From Streptomyces sp. NBC_00708 (GTDB lineage Bacteria; Actinomycetota; Actinomycetes; Streptomycetales; Streptomycetaceae): a stretch of DNA of 64,000 nucleotides. The notes beneath the pieces were generated by a model. The model did not search any database. It was given only the letters and a program-made list of their open reading frames with translations, and was not told the origin of the DNA. Where the stretch lies: positions 6,882,001 to 6,946,000 of the forward strand of contig CP108997.1 in NCBI GenBank assembly GCA_036226585.1. Direction: 5' to 3'. The position numbers were made by a program, and so were the translations under genes. Of the stretch, positions 8,754-17,450 are shown in pieces (the first letter of the stretch is position 1; each line of letters opens with the position of its first letter).

Positions 8754-9221
8754 TCAGCCCTCCCGGCCCTGGTCCTCTTCGTCGTCCGTGGTGTGCACGG
8801 CGGCCTCCTCGGCCGAGGCCGCTCCGCCGTCGATGCCCACGTCGTCGGCGTAGACGTCCGTACGCCGTCCGGGCACCTCGTCCACCGCGCTCAGCCGGCC
8901 CGAGCGGATCTCGTCCTCCGGTTCCAGCGGCTCGCCGTCGCCGTCGTCCAGGTCCCCGATGCCGTCTCCCTCCGGCGGCTCGACGTCCTCGACCTCCTGG
9001 GCCAGGCGCTGGTCGAGGGATTCGCCGCGGCGTTCCTCCTCGCCGGTGGTCCCGTACTTGTCCACGGCGAGGGGACGCTCGGGCGGCGAATAGCCCTCTT
9101 CCATCTGGTCGTCGAGACCCCGCTCGCCGAGCGCGTTCTCCATGTCGAGGTCGTCGTTCGGCGCGTCATGGCCGTCGCCCTGCGGTTGGTAGACGTCGTC
9201 GCCACGTGCCTCTGTCGGCAT
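8754..9221 (-). CDS. DUF5709 family acidic protein
   Basis: A 155-residue, very acidic and probably disordered protein. It opens MPTEARGDDVYQPQG and contains GLDDQMEEGYSPPERPLAVDKYGTT and SLDQRLAQEV, which are the hallmark segments of the actinobacterial DUF5709 family. ATG 9221 is preceded by GGAAGGA. There are no membrane segments. The function of the family is unknown. A weak SigB-like box lies about 90 bp upstream, in keeping with the stress-gene neighbourhood. Confidence 0.85.
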   Translation of the reverse strand: MPTEARGDDVYQPQGDGHDAPNDDLDMENALGERGLDDQMEEGYSPPERPLAVDKYGTTGEEERRGESLDQRLAQEVEDVEPPEGDGIGDLDDGDGEPLEPEDEIRSGRLSAVDEVPGRRTDVYADDVGIDGGAASAEEAAVHTTDDEEDQGREG

Positions 9222-9310
9222 GATTCGTCCTTCCGTCGGAGGCGTCATGAATGCCGGGCCGCCGCCGGGTGACACCTGCCCACCCGGCGGCCGTCCTTCG
9301 CATCCGGCGA

Positions 9311-9335
9311 CTGCCCTGCCGGGCGCGGTGGAAAC
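9311..9335 (-). promoter_or_regulatory. Possible SigB-like promoter of the DUF5709 gene
   Basis: On the minus strand GTTTCC, 13 bases, GGGCAG. The -35 and spacing fit the SigB pattern, but the -10 (GGGCAG) deviates from GGGWA. It lies 90 bp before the DUF5709 ATG. Confidence 0.3.
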
Positions 9336-9504
9336 ACCCCATTTGTCACTCTAGGTGCGCGGCCGGTCCGCGTCCTCCTGGGCCTCGTCGTGCGGCGCCG
9401 ACGCGCCGCCGGGTCCGCAGCCTCCTCCCGCGCCTGCTGTCTCCGGCACGGCCGCCCCGGGAGCCTGAGTACGCTTGCGCACACGTGAACGACAAGGGGG
9501 AGTG

Positions 9505-9906
9505 GTGCACGACAGACCTGCTGACGAACGGGTGCTTCCGTCGGTGGCCGGGCGGCCCTGGTGGGCGGCGAACGAACTGCTCGCGTTCCTCGTCGAACTG
9601 GTCGCGCTAGCCTGCCTCTTCTGGTGGGGGTTCTCCCTGGCGGACCACCTGGCGCTGCGACTCCTGCTCGGCTGCGCCCTTCTCGCCGCGGCCGTCGTGC
9701 TGTGGGCGCTGTTCGCCGCACCGCGCGCCCGGTTCCGGCCGCCGCTCGCCGGCGTGCTGGCGGTGAAGGCGCTGGTGCTCGGCGGTGGCGCCTTCGCGCT
9801 GTACGCGGTCGGGCACCCCCTCGCCGCTGCGGTGACGGGGGCCGTGGTCGTGGTGAACACGGCGCTGGCCGAGACCTTCCGGCGCCGGCCCGCCCCGGCC
9901 GCGTAG
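9505..9906 (+). CDS. YrdB/DUF2568 family small membrane protein
   Basis: A 133-residue protein with four predicted membrane helices (ELLAFLVELVALACLFWWG; LLLGCALLAAAVVLWALFAAP; GVLAVKALVLGGGAFALYAVG; AAAVTGAVVVVNTALAE). The PWWAANELLAF...ALFAAPRAR pattern is that of the DUF2568/YrdB family. Several starts are possible (TTG 9475, GTG 9502, GTG 9505). GTG 9505 is placed best after GGGGGA. Function unknown. Confidence 0.75.
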   Translation: MHDRPADERVLPSVAGRPWWAANELLAFLVELVALACLFWWGFSLADHLALRLLLGCALLAAAVVLWALFAAPRARFRPPLAGVLAVKALVLGGGAFALYAVGHPLAAAVTGAVVVVNTALAETFRRRPAPAA

Positions 9907-10047
9907 GAGCGCGGCCGGGCGACCGGACCGCGGAGTCGGTAGCGTGGACGTAACGACGACGACCGGCCGCCCAGGGACCGAGGTCCGGAGAAAGCACCTC
10001 CGGCACGTCCGACCCGGCCCCTGCCCGCCCGGGAAGGGACGCCGCTC

Positions 10048-10881
10048 ATGTGCAGATGGCTGGCCTACTCCGGCACGAGCGTCGTGATCAGCGATCTCCT
10101 CTACAAGCCGGAGCACTCGCTCATCGACCAGAGCCTGCACTCCCACATGGGGGTCGAGACGACCAACGGGGACGGCTTCGGTGTCGGCTGGTACGGGCAG
10201 GAGACGCAGACGCCCGCGATCATCCGCGACACCGGGCCCGCCTGGAACAACCGCAATCTGCGGGAGATCGCGAGCCACATCAGATCGCCCCTGTTCTTCG
10301 CCCATGTGCGGGCGTCCACGGGGACGGCCATCCAGGAGACCAACTGCCATCCCTTCCGGCACGGCCGCTGGATGTGGATGCACAACGGGGCCATCGCGGA
10401 CTTCCACCGGCTGCGCCGTGATCTCTCGCTGGCGCTCGACCCGGCCCTGTTCTCCGCCCTGGAGGGCTCGACGGACTCGGAGGTGATGTTCTACCTCGCG
10501 CTGACCTTCGGGCTCGACCAGGACGTACCGGGAGCGGTGGCCCGGATGGCCGGTCTGATCGAACGCGTGGGGCACGACGAAGGCGTGGAGTACCCGCTCC
10601 AGATGACCGTCGCGGTGTCCGACGGCGAACGCCTCTGGTCGTTCCGCTATTCGAGCCTCCGCGAGTCCCGCTCGCTGTACTACAGCAGCAAGGCCGACAC
10701 CGTGCGGGCGCTCCACCCGGACCTGGACTTCCTGCGGGGCGTGTCCGACAGCACCCGCCTCGTCGTGTCGGAGCCCCTGGGCGGGCTGCCCGGCGTGTGG
10801 AAGGAAGTGCCGGAGAGCAGTTACGGGGTCGTCCAGCCGGGCGCCGACGAATTCCTGCCCTTCGCACCCGAACCCGTGTGA
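10048..10881 (+). CDS. Class II glutamine amidotransferase (Ntn-hydrolase)
   Basis: A 277-residue protein with the N-terminal nucleophile Cys2 (MCRWLAYSG), exposed after Met removal. Oxyanion and substrate motifs are NGDGFGVGWYG, FAHVRAST and CHPFRHGRWMWMHNGAI. It is a stand-alone glutaminase-type domain resembling YafJ/EgtC proteins, which hydrolyse a gamma-glutamyl bond. No egtB, egtD or egtE neighbour is present, so ergothioneine biosynthesis is not supported. Cytoplasmic. A strong hairpin follows the stop codon. Confidence 0.88.
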   Translation: MCRWLAYSGTSVVISDLLYKPEHSLIDQSLHSHMGVETTNGDGFGVGWYGQETQTPAIIRDTGPAWNNRNLREIASHIRSPLFFAHVRASTGTAIQETNCHPFRHGRWMWMHNGAIADFHRLRRDLSLALDPALFSALEGSTDSEVMFYLALTFGLDQDVPGAVARMAGLIERVGHDEGVEYPLQMTVAVSDGERLWSFRYSSLRESRSLYYSSKADTVRALHPDLDFLRGVSDSTRLVVSEPLGGLPGVWKEVPESSYGVVQPGADEFLPFAPEPV

Positions 10882-10911
10882 GAGCCGCCCGGCCGGTGCG
10901 CCGGGCGGCTC
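10882..10911. terminator. Strong hairpin terminator between converging genes
   Basis: GAGCCGCCCGGC, loop CGGTGC, GCCGGGCGGCTC: a perfect 12-bp stem directly after the amidotransferase stop and 15 bp before the end of the converging PfpI gene, so it can serve both. Confidence 0.75.
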
Positions 10912-10926
10912 CCGTGGTCCGCGGTG

Positions 10927-11484
10927 TCAGCCGGCGAGCGCGGCGTCGACCTCCTTGAGGAACGGGTCCAGGTCGCCGGGGTCGCGCGAGGTGATGAGCT
11001 TCCACCCGCCCGACTCGTCCGTGACGACCGGCTCGTCCACCCAGTCACCGCCCGCGTTGCGGATGTCCGTCTGCAAGGAGGCGTACGAGGTGAGCCGCTT
11101 GCCGGACACCTTGCCGGTCTCCACCAGCATCCACGGGCCGTGGCAGATCGCCGCGACGGGCCGCCCGGACGAGGTGAACGAACGCACGATGTCGCAGGCC
11201 GGGCTCTGGAGCCGCAGCGTGTCCGCGTTCAACGTGCCGCCCGGGACGAGCAGCAGGTCGTAACCGGCCGGATCCACGTCCTCCAGCGTGAGGTCGGGGC
11301 GCACGGTCTTGCCGGGGTCCTTGTCGCCGACGAGCGTCCGGATGTCGTCCTTCTTGAGCGCGGCGACATCGACCTGGACGCCCCGCTCGCGCAGATGGCC
11401 GAGCGGCACGACCAGTTCGTCCTGCTCCACGCCGTAGTTCGTGACGATCGCCAGCACCTTGCGTCCGCTGCCGTTGTCGCTCAT
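10927..11484 (-). CDS. DJ-1/PfpI family protein (type 1 glutamine amidotransferase-like)
   Basis: A 185-residue protein. The nucleophile elbow AAICHGPWMLVE carries the conserved Cys-His pair, and DLLLVPGGTLNADTLR is the conserved strand with PGG. This matches PfpI/YhbO-type stress proteins (protease/deglycase-like). Start ATG 11484 follows GGACGGAAGGACGGCAGA, with GAAGGA as ribosome site. The upstream region has a possible SigB-like box. The family is commonly part of general stress regulons. Confidence 0.88.
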   Translation of the reverse strand: MSDNGSGRKVLAIVTNYGVEQDELVVPLGHLRERGVQVDVAALKKDDIRTLVGDKDPGKTVRPDLTLEDVDPAGYDLLLVPGGTLNADTLRLQSPACDIVRSFTSSGRPVAAICHGPWMLVETGKVSGKRLTSYASLQTDIRNAGGDWVDEPVVTDESGGWKLITSRDPGDLDPFLKEVDAALAG

Positions 11485-11551
11485 GTTCTGCCGTCCTTCC
11501 GTCCTGCGGGGAACACGCCCGGTGACGTTGCTTCCGGGGCGCAGCCTCTGG

Positions 11552-11576
11552 GTTCCCCCCACGGAGGCGGTCATTC
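11552..11576 (-). promoter_or_regulatory. Possible SigB-like promoter of the PfpI gene
   Basis: On the minus strand GAAT, 15 bases, GGGAAC, fitting GNNT-N15-GGGWA. It lies 68 bp before the PfpI ATG. The degenerate -35 makes this a weak call by itself. Confidence 0.3.
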
Positions 11577-11701
11577 CTCAAGGCCGCCGCCCCCGGCAGC
11601 CTGCGGCCGTGCCGCCGCCGTCGCAACCGCACGCTCCCGCCCGGCCGCCGGTGTCGCGGCATGGGCGGCGGGCCCACATGGTGGGAGGGGGGCGCCCCGG
11701 C

Positions 11702-11726
11702 GGTTGACGCGCCGGACGACGGGTAC
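11702..11726 (+). promoter_or_regulatory. SigB-type promoter of the iron-containing redox enzyme gene
   Basis: GGTT, 15 bases, GGGTAC: an exact fit to the S. coelicolor SigB consensus GNNT-N14-16-GGGTA(C/T). The -10 ends 40 bp before the ATG of the downstream gene. Confidence 0.55.
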
Positions 11727-11766
11727 CCGACCACGGCACCCGAGCAGACGTACGAGGAGTGACACC

Positions 11767-12738
11767 ATGGCCGGTCAGACGGGCGGACCCGCGCTTCCCC
11801 GGGCCCGCGGCGCGATCTCGGGGGCGGTCATCGACCGCCTGCGGGGGAGCGGCCCCCTGCCGGATCCCGCCCTGGCGGATGCGGCGGAGCCTTACGGGGA
11901 CGACCTCCAGCTCGCCCTGTACCTCTGCTACGAGCTGCACTACCGGGGCTTCGACGGTGTGGACCCGGCCCTGGAGTGGGACCCCGCGCTGCTGGCCGTC
12001 AGGGCCGCCCTGGAACGCCGCTTCGAGTCGGCCCTGCGGCAGGACGTCCCGCCAGGACCCCCTCTCGACGACACGCTGGACGAACTGCTCCTCGAGCCGG
12101 TCGACGGCATGGGCGTCTCGCACTTCCTCCAGGAGCACGCCACGCGGGACCGGCTGCGGGCCTACGCCGCGCAGCGCTCGCTGTACCACCTGAAGGAGGC
12201 CGACCCGCACGCCTGGGTGCTGCCCCGGCTCAGTGGGCGCGCCAAGGCGGGCATGGCCGCCATCGAGTACGACGAGTTCGGCGCCGGCCGGGCCGAACGC
12301 GTCCACGCCCGGCTGTTCGCCGACCTCATGGCGGACCTGGGCCTGGAGACGGCGTACGGCCACTATCTGGACGAGGGCCACGCCGAGATGCTCGCCCTCG
12401 TCAACCTCATGTCCCTGTTCGGGCTGCACCGGCGGCTGCGGGGTGCCCTGGTCGGCCACTTCGCCGCCGTGGAGATCACCTCGTCGCCCGCCTCGCGCCG
12501 CCTGGCCCTCGCGATGAAACGGGCCGGGGGCGGGCCCGCCGCGGAGTTCTTCTACACCGAACACGTCGAGGCGGACGCCGTGCACGAACAGGTGGTGCGC
12601 CACGACGTCGTACGCGGGTTGCTGGACGACGAACCCGGCCTGGAGGCGGACGTCGTCTTCGGGATCGACGCGACCGGCTTCCTGGAGGACCGCCTCGGCG
12701 CCCGGTTCCTCACCGACTGGGGCGCCGCAGCCGCCTAG
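11767..12738 (+). CDS. Iron-containing redox enzyme family protein (haem-oxygenase-like fold)
   Basis: A 323-residue, all-helical protein. LYLCYELHYRGFDGVDPALEWDP near residue 60, EYDEFGAGRAERVHARLFADLM near residue 175 and FFYTEHVEADAVHEQVVRHDV near residue 265 supply the conserved Glu/His iron-ligand pattern of the family (PF14518-like). The reaction is unknown; relatives are non-haem diiron oxygenases/oxidases. GAGGAG lies eight bases upstream of ATG 11767, and a SigB-type promoter lies upstream. The stop codon TAG shares CTAG with the stop of the converging ANTAR gene. Confidence 0.82.
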   Translation: MAGQTGGPALPRARGAISGAVIDRLRGSGPLPDPALADAAEPYGDDLQLALYLCYELHYRGFDGVDPALEWDPALLAVRAALERRFESALRQDVPPGPPLDDTLDELLLEPVDGMGVSHFLQEHATRDRLRAYAAQRSLYHLKEADPHAWVLPRLSGRAKAGMAAIEYDEFGAGRAERVHARLFADLMADLGLETAYGHYLDEGHAEMLALVNLMSLFGLHRRLRGALVGHFAAVEITSSPASRRLALAMKRAGGGPAAEFFYTEHVEADAVHEQVVRHDVVRGLLDDEPGLEADVVFGIDATGFLEDRLGARFLTDWGAAAA

Positions 12739-13430
12739 GCTCCCTCGCCCAGCACCCGCCGCAGTTCCCGCGTGCTGCCCCGGCCCCTGCCTTCGACGAT
12801 CCCCGCCGCGACGGCGCTCAGCTTGCGGTTCGTGTGCTGCGACAGCGTGCGCAGCACGCCGAACGCCCGGTCCGCGTCGCAGTCCAGCATGTGCATCACG
12901 ATGCCGAGGGCCTGGTCGATCACCGCCCGCGAGGCGATCGCTGTCCGCAATTGCTCCGCCTCCGCCTCGGCGTTCGTCCGGGCATGGTCGCGCAGCAGCC
13001 CCGCGGCCGTCTCCTCGGCCAGCATCCGGACCACCTCCAGGGCCTCCGCCGCGAGCCGCCACGGCCGGAACGCGTACAGCGTCACCGTCGTCATGACGCC
13101 CTCCGCCGTGGCCGGCACGGCCGTACACGCGCGCAGGCCCCGCTCCAGCGCCGCCACCCGGAATTCCGGCCACCGCACGTCGGTGACGAGATCGGCCGCG
13201 CACACCGGCAGACCGGAGCGGGCGGCTTCGGCACCCGGCCCCTCGCCGGTCTCCTCCTGCGAAGCCGCCAGGGCGGCCAGGTCCGGATGGGTCACGGCAC
13301 TGTGGCTCTCCCCGCCGGGGAACCGCAGCACCACCGTCGCACCCCGGCACCCGGCCGAGCAGCGCAGCGCCCGCCCGCCGAGCCGGGCGAGCCAGGGCGC
13401 CACGGCCCCGGCATCGGACCTCGTGTCCAT
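12735..13430 (-). CDS. ANTAR-domain protein with GAF-like sensor domain
   Basis: A 231-residue protein. The C-terminal 60 residues (LRTAIASRAVIDQALGIVM ... DRAFGVLRTLSQHTNRKL) are a textbook ANTAR domain, which binds tandem RNA hairpins and causes antitermination. The N-terminal ~150 residues look like a divergent GAF domain (LPVCAADLVTDVRWPEF; GLRACTAVPA). Start ATG 13430 follows GGGAGGCCGAGG. It is divergent from the PAS/GAF gene and converges on the redox enzyme gene, sharing stop-codon bases. Confidence 0.87.
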   Translation of the reverse strand: MDTRSDAGAVAPWLARLGGRALRCSAGCRGATVVLRFPGGESHSAVTHPDLAALAASQEETGEGPGAEAARSGLPVCAADLVTDVRWPEFRVAALERGLRACTAVPATAEGVMTTVTLYAFRPWRLAAEALEVVRMLAEETAAGLLRDHARTNAEAEAEQLRTAIASRAVIDQALGIVMHMLDCDADRAFGVLRTLSQHTNRKLSAVAAGIVEGRGRGSTRELRRVLGEGA

Positions 13431-13510
13431 CGGCCTCGGCCTCCCTCGGCGCCACGGCACCACCCGCGCCGCTCAGCGTCCACGCACCGGCGATCCGCTA
13501 GCTTCGTCGT

Positions 13511-14620
13511 ATGAGCCGGCCACCGGGACGCGAGAGCGGTGTCGAGGCCCTCGTCGCCCGTCTGCGGGAACTGCGTGCGGCCCGTGCCCATCCTCCTTGC
13601 GAATACCCGGTCCTGCTCGACGCGGCCCTCGCGGAGCTGGAGCACGCGGCCGAGGCCCTGCGCCAGGCGGAGGAGGCACCGCCGCCGGGGCCCAGGACGG
13701 TGTTTCCGTTCAAGGCCATCTTCGATCACCTGCCGTGGCCCGTCATCCTGACCGACGAGCAGACCGTGGTGCGCCGCCTGAACACGGCGGCCGCCGAGCT
13801 GACCGGGCTCCCCCCGGGGTACGCGGCGGGCCGCCCGCTCGCCGCGCTGCTGCGCCCCGCCGACCGGGCGGCCCTGCGCGCCCATGCGGCGGCCGTGGCC
13901 CGGGGCGAGGGAGACCGAAGCCTTCCGCTCCGGCTCCAGCGTGCGCCGGAGGGCCCGCTGTACGCCACGCTCACCGGCATCGAGGTACCGGGGGAGCACC
14001 GGCGGGAGGTGCTTCTGACGCTCACGCCGACACCCGCTCCCCGGCCCGCCGGACCCGCCGAGGACCGGGCCGACCCCGAGGCGGTCGTCCGGCAGGCCCA
14101 GGTGACCGCCCTTCTGGACCGCACCGACCGCGCGCTCCTGAGCGGGAACACCCCTTCGGCCGCTCTCGGGGCCGCCACGGGCCTCCTGCGCGAAGGGCTC
14201 GCGGACTGGGCCCTGCTCGACCTGGCGTCCCCGGCGGAGCCGGCCAGGCTGACGGTGCACGGCCCGCCGGTGCCGGACGACGCCGATCTGGAGAAGGCGT
14301 TCCTCCGGCAGACCCCGCTCGACTGCCCGGTGGCCGTGGACGTCATGGCCTCCGGCGCGGCGGCGGTGGAGCAGCTGACGGAGGATCTGGCCAGGCTCGG
14401 CACGGACGAGGACGGGACCCCGCTGATGGCCAGGGCCGGCGTCACCTCGCTGCTCTCCGTCCCGCTGACCGCGCCGGACGGCACGACGGTGCTGGGGGTG
14501 CTGACGCTGCTGCGGGCCGGGGCCGCGCCGCCGTTCTCGCTGCTGGAGGCCGCCGGTGCGGAGATCGCGGCCGGTCACATGGCCGTCGTCGCGGACCGGG
14601 GCGGTCCCGGACCGCGCTGA
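13511..14620 (+). CDS. PAS-GAF sensory protein without an output domain
   Basis: A 369-residue protein. A coiled N-terminus (residues 8-55) is followed by a PAS domain (FKAIFDHLPWPVILTDEQTVVRRLNTAAAELTG) and a GAF-like domain (residues ~195-360: TALLDRTDRALL ... VTSLLSVPLTAPDGTTVLGVLTLL). No kinase, PP2C, GGDEF or DNA-binding domain follows, although PAS-GAF proteins in Streptomyces usually end in a PP2C phosphatase. There is no ribosome site; TAGCTT ends six bases before the ATG, suggesting a leaderless transcript. The neighbouring divergent ANTAR protein is a possible partner. Confidence 0.8.
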   Translation: MSRPPGRESGVEALVARLRELRAARAHPPCEYPVLLDAALAELEHAAEALRQAEEAPPPGPRTVFPFKAIFDHLPWPVILTDEQTVVRRLNTAAAELTGLPPGYAAGRPLAALLRPADRAALRAHAAAVARGEGDRSLPLRLQRAPEGPLYATLTGIEVPGEHRREVLLTLTPTPAPRPAGPAEDRADPEAVVRQAQVTALLDRTDRALLSGNTPSAALGAATGLLREGLADWALLDLASPAEPARLTVHGPPVPDDADLEKAFLRQTPLDCPVAVDVMASGAAAVEQLTEDLARLGTDEDGTPLMARAGVTSLLSVPLTAPDGTTVLGVLTLLRAGAAPPFSLLEAAGAEIAAGHMAVVADRGGPGPR

Positions 14621-14624
14621 GTGG

Positions 14625-14662
14625 GGCGCGTACGGAGAAATGCCGGGGTGCGTACGGAGAAA
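14625..14662 (+). repeat. Two 16-bp direct repeats, 22-bp period
   Basis: GG(C/T)GCGTACGGAGAAA occurs at 14625-14640 and 14647-14662, with a weaker echo (GCATACGGCGAA) near 14698. A period of about two helical turns in the leader of the YbdK-type gene suggests an operator; no regulator is identified. Confidence 0.5.
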
Positions 14663-14792
14663 AACCGGCCGGTCAGGGGTGCCGGGGCCGGGAGGTGGCA
14701 TACGGCGAAGTGGGGGAGCCTTGAAGGGCCGCTCCGCAGGCGCTCCGGCGCGGGCGGGCTCCGCCCCCGGCCGATCGAGCATGGAGGACACG

Positions 14793-15884
14793 ATGGTGCG
14801 GACTGTGGGTGTCGAGGAGGAGCTGCTGCTCGTCGACGAGCGGAGCGGCGACGCCCAAGCGCTCTCGACGGCCGTCCTGGCCCTGGCTGAGCGCCGCGCC
14901 GAGGGCGATTCGGTCTTCGAGTCGGAGCTGCACCGCCAGCAGCTGGAGTTCGCCACCGAGCCGCGTGCGGACATGCGGGAACTCGCGGAGGAGATCCTGC
15001 GCTGGCGGGCGGAGGCGGCCCGCAGCGCCGCCGAGGCCGGGGGAGCGGTCGTGGCGCTCGCCACCTCCCCGCTGCCCGTGAGCCCGACGATCGGCGAGGG
15101 CGAACGGTATCGCTGGCTGGCCGACAAGTTCGGGCTGACCACGCAGGAGCAGCTGACCTGCGGATGCCATGTGCACGTCTCCGTGGAATCGGACGAGGAG
15201 GGCGTCGCGGTCCTGGACCGCATCCGCCCGTGGCTCGCGGTCCTGCTCGCGCTCAGCGCCAACTCGCCGTTCTGGCAGGGGCAGGACACCACGTACGGCA
15301 GCTACCGCAGCCGGGTCTGGGGGCGCTGGCCCTCGTCCGGACCCGTGGAGATCTTCGGCTCCGCGCGCCGCTACCACGACGAGGTCCAGGCGCTCGTCGA
15401 CACGGGCGTCCTGCGCGACAAAGGGATGATCTACTTCGACGCCCGGCTCTCGCACCGCTACCCCACGGTCGAGATCAGGGTCGCGGACGTGTGCCTCGAA
15501 CCCGCCGACGCGGCACTGCTCGCCACCCTGGCGCGCGGCCTGGTCGAGACGGCGGCCCGTGCCTGGCGGGCGGGCGACCCGCCGGAGCCGTACGGGGTCG
15601 GGCTGCTGCGCATGGCCGCCTGGCAGGCGGGCCGTTCGGGGCTCGAAGGGGAGCTGCTGCATCCCGCCACCATGCGTCCCGCCTCCGGGCCGGACGTACT
15701 CCGCGCCCTGCTCGCCCATGTGCGTGACGCGCTGGAGGACAGCGGGGACCTCGCGGCGGCCGAGGAGGGGATCGACCAGGTGCTGAAGCGGGGTACCGGG
15801 GCCCGTATCCAGCGCGACGCGCTCGCCCGTACCGGCAGCCTCCGCGACGCGGTCGCCGAGTGCGTCACCAGGACACGCGGCTGA
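14793..15884 (+). CDS. YbdK-type carboxylate-amine ligase (glutamate-cysteine ligase-like)
   Basis: A 363-residue GCS2-family protein. It opens MVRTVGVEEELLLVD, with FESELHRQQLEFATEP, CGCHVHVSV and the C-terminal RYPTVEIRVADV active-site strand. It should ligate an amino acid carboxylate with an amine using ATP, with weak glutamate-cysteine ligase activity known for YbdK; the natural substrate is unclear. GGAGG five bases before ATG 14793 favours this start over ATG 14781. The 172-bp leader contains the direct repeats. Confidence 0.9.
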   Translation: MVRTVGVEEELLLVDERSGDAQALSTAVLALAERRAEGDSVFESELHRQQLEFATEPRADMRELAEEILRWRAEAARSAAEAGGAVVALATSPLPVSPTIGEGERYRWLADKFGLTTQEQLTCGCHVHVSVESDEEGVAVLDRIRPWLAVLLALSANSPFWQGQDTTYGSYRSRVWGRWPSSGPVEIFGSARRYHDEVQALVDTGVLRDKGMIYFDARLSHRYPTVEIRVADVCLEPADAALLATLARGLVETAARAWRAGDPPEPYGVGLLRMAAWQAGRSGLEGELLHPATMRPASGPDVLRALLAHVRDALEDSGDLAAAEEGIDQVLKRGTGARIQRDALARTGSLRDAVAECVTRTRG

Positions 15885-15921
15885 TGCGGACGGCGGTCCC
15901 GGGCTCTCGTGTACCGGGTGC

Positions 15922-17394
15922 TCAGTCGTCCGCGCACACCCGTACGGTACGCAGCTCCGGGTCCGCCGGGTCGGGCAGGTTCATCCCCGCGTCGAGGCCC
16001 GTCAGGAGGTAGCGCAGCACCGGTTGCGTGAGCCGTTCGCCGGGCAGCACCACGGGGATGCCCGGGGGATAGGGCGTGATCATCTCGGCGGCGACGCGGC
16101 CCGCGGCCTGCTCCACCGGGACGTCCTCGGTCCCGTGGAAGTAGGCGTCGCGCGGCAGCTTCGTCTGTTCCATCCTCAGCTCCGCCGGGGCGGGGACCGC
16201 CACCTCGGGCCCCCGGGGCAGTGAGGGCGCCTGCCGGGCGAGGTCGCGCAGCGCCGTCGTGAGCCGCTTCGTCGTCTCGGCGTCGTCGGCATGGGTGAGC
16301 TGGGCGCTGATGCGCCGGTGGTCCATCAGGTGCGTGTCCAGGTGGTGGTGTGCGCGCAGCCAGTCCGCCGCCCGGTAGCCGGACACCCCGAGGTCCGCGA
16401 TGTCGATGACGACCGGCAGCGGATCGAACTGCGAGCCCGCGCCCGGACCGCAGAAGTCGGCGCGGTCGTTGACGTGCATGCCGTCGATGGACTCGATCTC
16501 CTCGCGCACCGACGCGGCCAGGGCGAGCGCCCGCGACATCAGCGTGTGCCCATCGAGCACCATCTGGCGCCGCCAGCCGTCCATGCCGGCGTACAGCAGT
16601 ACGGAGGGGCTCGTCGTCCCCAGCAGATCGGCTCGGGACGCCAGCGTGTCGTGGTCGATCAGGTCGCCCTGCAGATGGAACACCGACCCTTGCTCCAGAC
16701 CGCTGCCCATCTTGTGGATGCTGGTGACACAGACATCGGCGCCCGCGTCCATCGCCCACGTCGGCAGGTCCGGGTGGAACGGCAGATGCGCGCCCCAGGC
16801 CTCGTCGACGACCAGCGGACGGGAACGCCGGTGGCACACCTCGGCGATGGCCCGCAGGTCCGCGGCGACCCCGTACGGCGTGGGGCTCGTGACCAGGGCG
16901 CCCTTCGCGTCCGGGTGCTCCTCGAAGGCCCGCTCGTACGCCTCGGCGGACGGCGGGTGCGCGAGATGGTGTTCCGTGTCCCACTGCGGCTCGATCCACA
17001 CCGGCTCGATGCCCGAGAGGATGAGCCCGGAGATCACCGCCTTGTGCGCGTCCCGCCCCACCAGGAGCTTCTGGCCGTGCGCGGCGACGCTCAGCATCGC
17101 CGCCTTGACCGACAGGGAGCTGCCGCAGGTCGAGAAGAAGGCGTGCTCCGCGTGCACGGCGTCGGCCATCAGGGCCTCCGCACGCTGCAGCACCGCCGAC
17201 TTCATCCGCCGGTCGTCGAGCCCGCCACTGGCCAGCATGTCACCGAGGAACACGGCGTCGCCGAGCACCGCCCTGACCTCCGGCGCGGCGCCCCGGGCCT
17301 GCTTGTGACCAGGGGGAGTGAATCCCAGTTCGTCCCGCTGCCGGTAAGCGGCCAGGGCGTCCAGAACAGGCGCTTCCTCATGATTGTTCGGCAT
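15922..17394 (-). CDS. Orn/Lys/Arg decarboxylase-family PLP enzyme
   Basis: A 490-residue fold-type I PLP enzyme. DELGFTPPGHKQARG is the conserved N-terminal signature, VVDEAWGAHLPFHP the cofactor-binding Asp strand, and TSIHKMGSGLEQGS holds the Schiff-base Lys. The C-terminal domain ends with the ITPYPPGIPVVLPGE segment typical of the family. It should decarboxylate a basic amino acid, or act as a related aminotransferase-like enzyme. GGAAGG precedes ATG 17394. It lies 56 bp behind an SDR gene on the same strand, a probable two-gene operon. Confidence 0.88.
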   Translation of the reverse strand: MPNNHEEAPVLDALAAYRQRDELGFTPPGHKQARGAAPEVRAVLGDAVFLGDMLASGGLDDRRMKSAVLQRAEALMADAVHAEHAFFSTCGSSLSVKAAMLSVAAHGQKLLVGRDAHKAVISGLILSGIEPVWIEPQWDTEHHLAHPPSAEAYERAFEEHPDAKGALVTSPTPYGVAADLRAIAEVCHRRSRPLVVDEAWGAHLPFHPDLPTWAMDAGADVCVTSIHKMGSGLEQGSVFHLQGDLIDHDTLASRADLLGTTSPSVLLYAGMDGWRRQMVLDGHTLMSRALALAASVREEIESIDGMHVNDRADFCGPGAGSQFDPLPVVIDIADLGVSGYRAADWLRAHHHLDTHLMDHRRISAQLTHADDAETTKRLTTALRDLARQAPSLPRGPEVAVPAPAELRMEQTKLPRDAYFHGTEDVPVEQAAGRVAAEMITPYPPGIPVVLPGERLTQPVLRYLLTGLDAGMNLPDPADPELRTVRVCADD

Positions 17395-17450
17395 GTCCGC
17401 CGCCTTCCCGCGGTCCGCTCGGCCAATCCGCACACCGAAGCCCCACAGGG

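Noticed and set aside
10048..15884. Ergothioneine pathway (amidotransferase as EgtC, YbdK-type ligase as EgtA)
   Set aside because: The two genes are 4 kb apart and no egtB, egtD or egtE is present; both are common stand-alone families.
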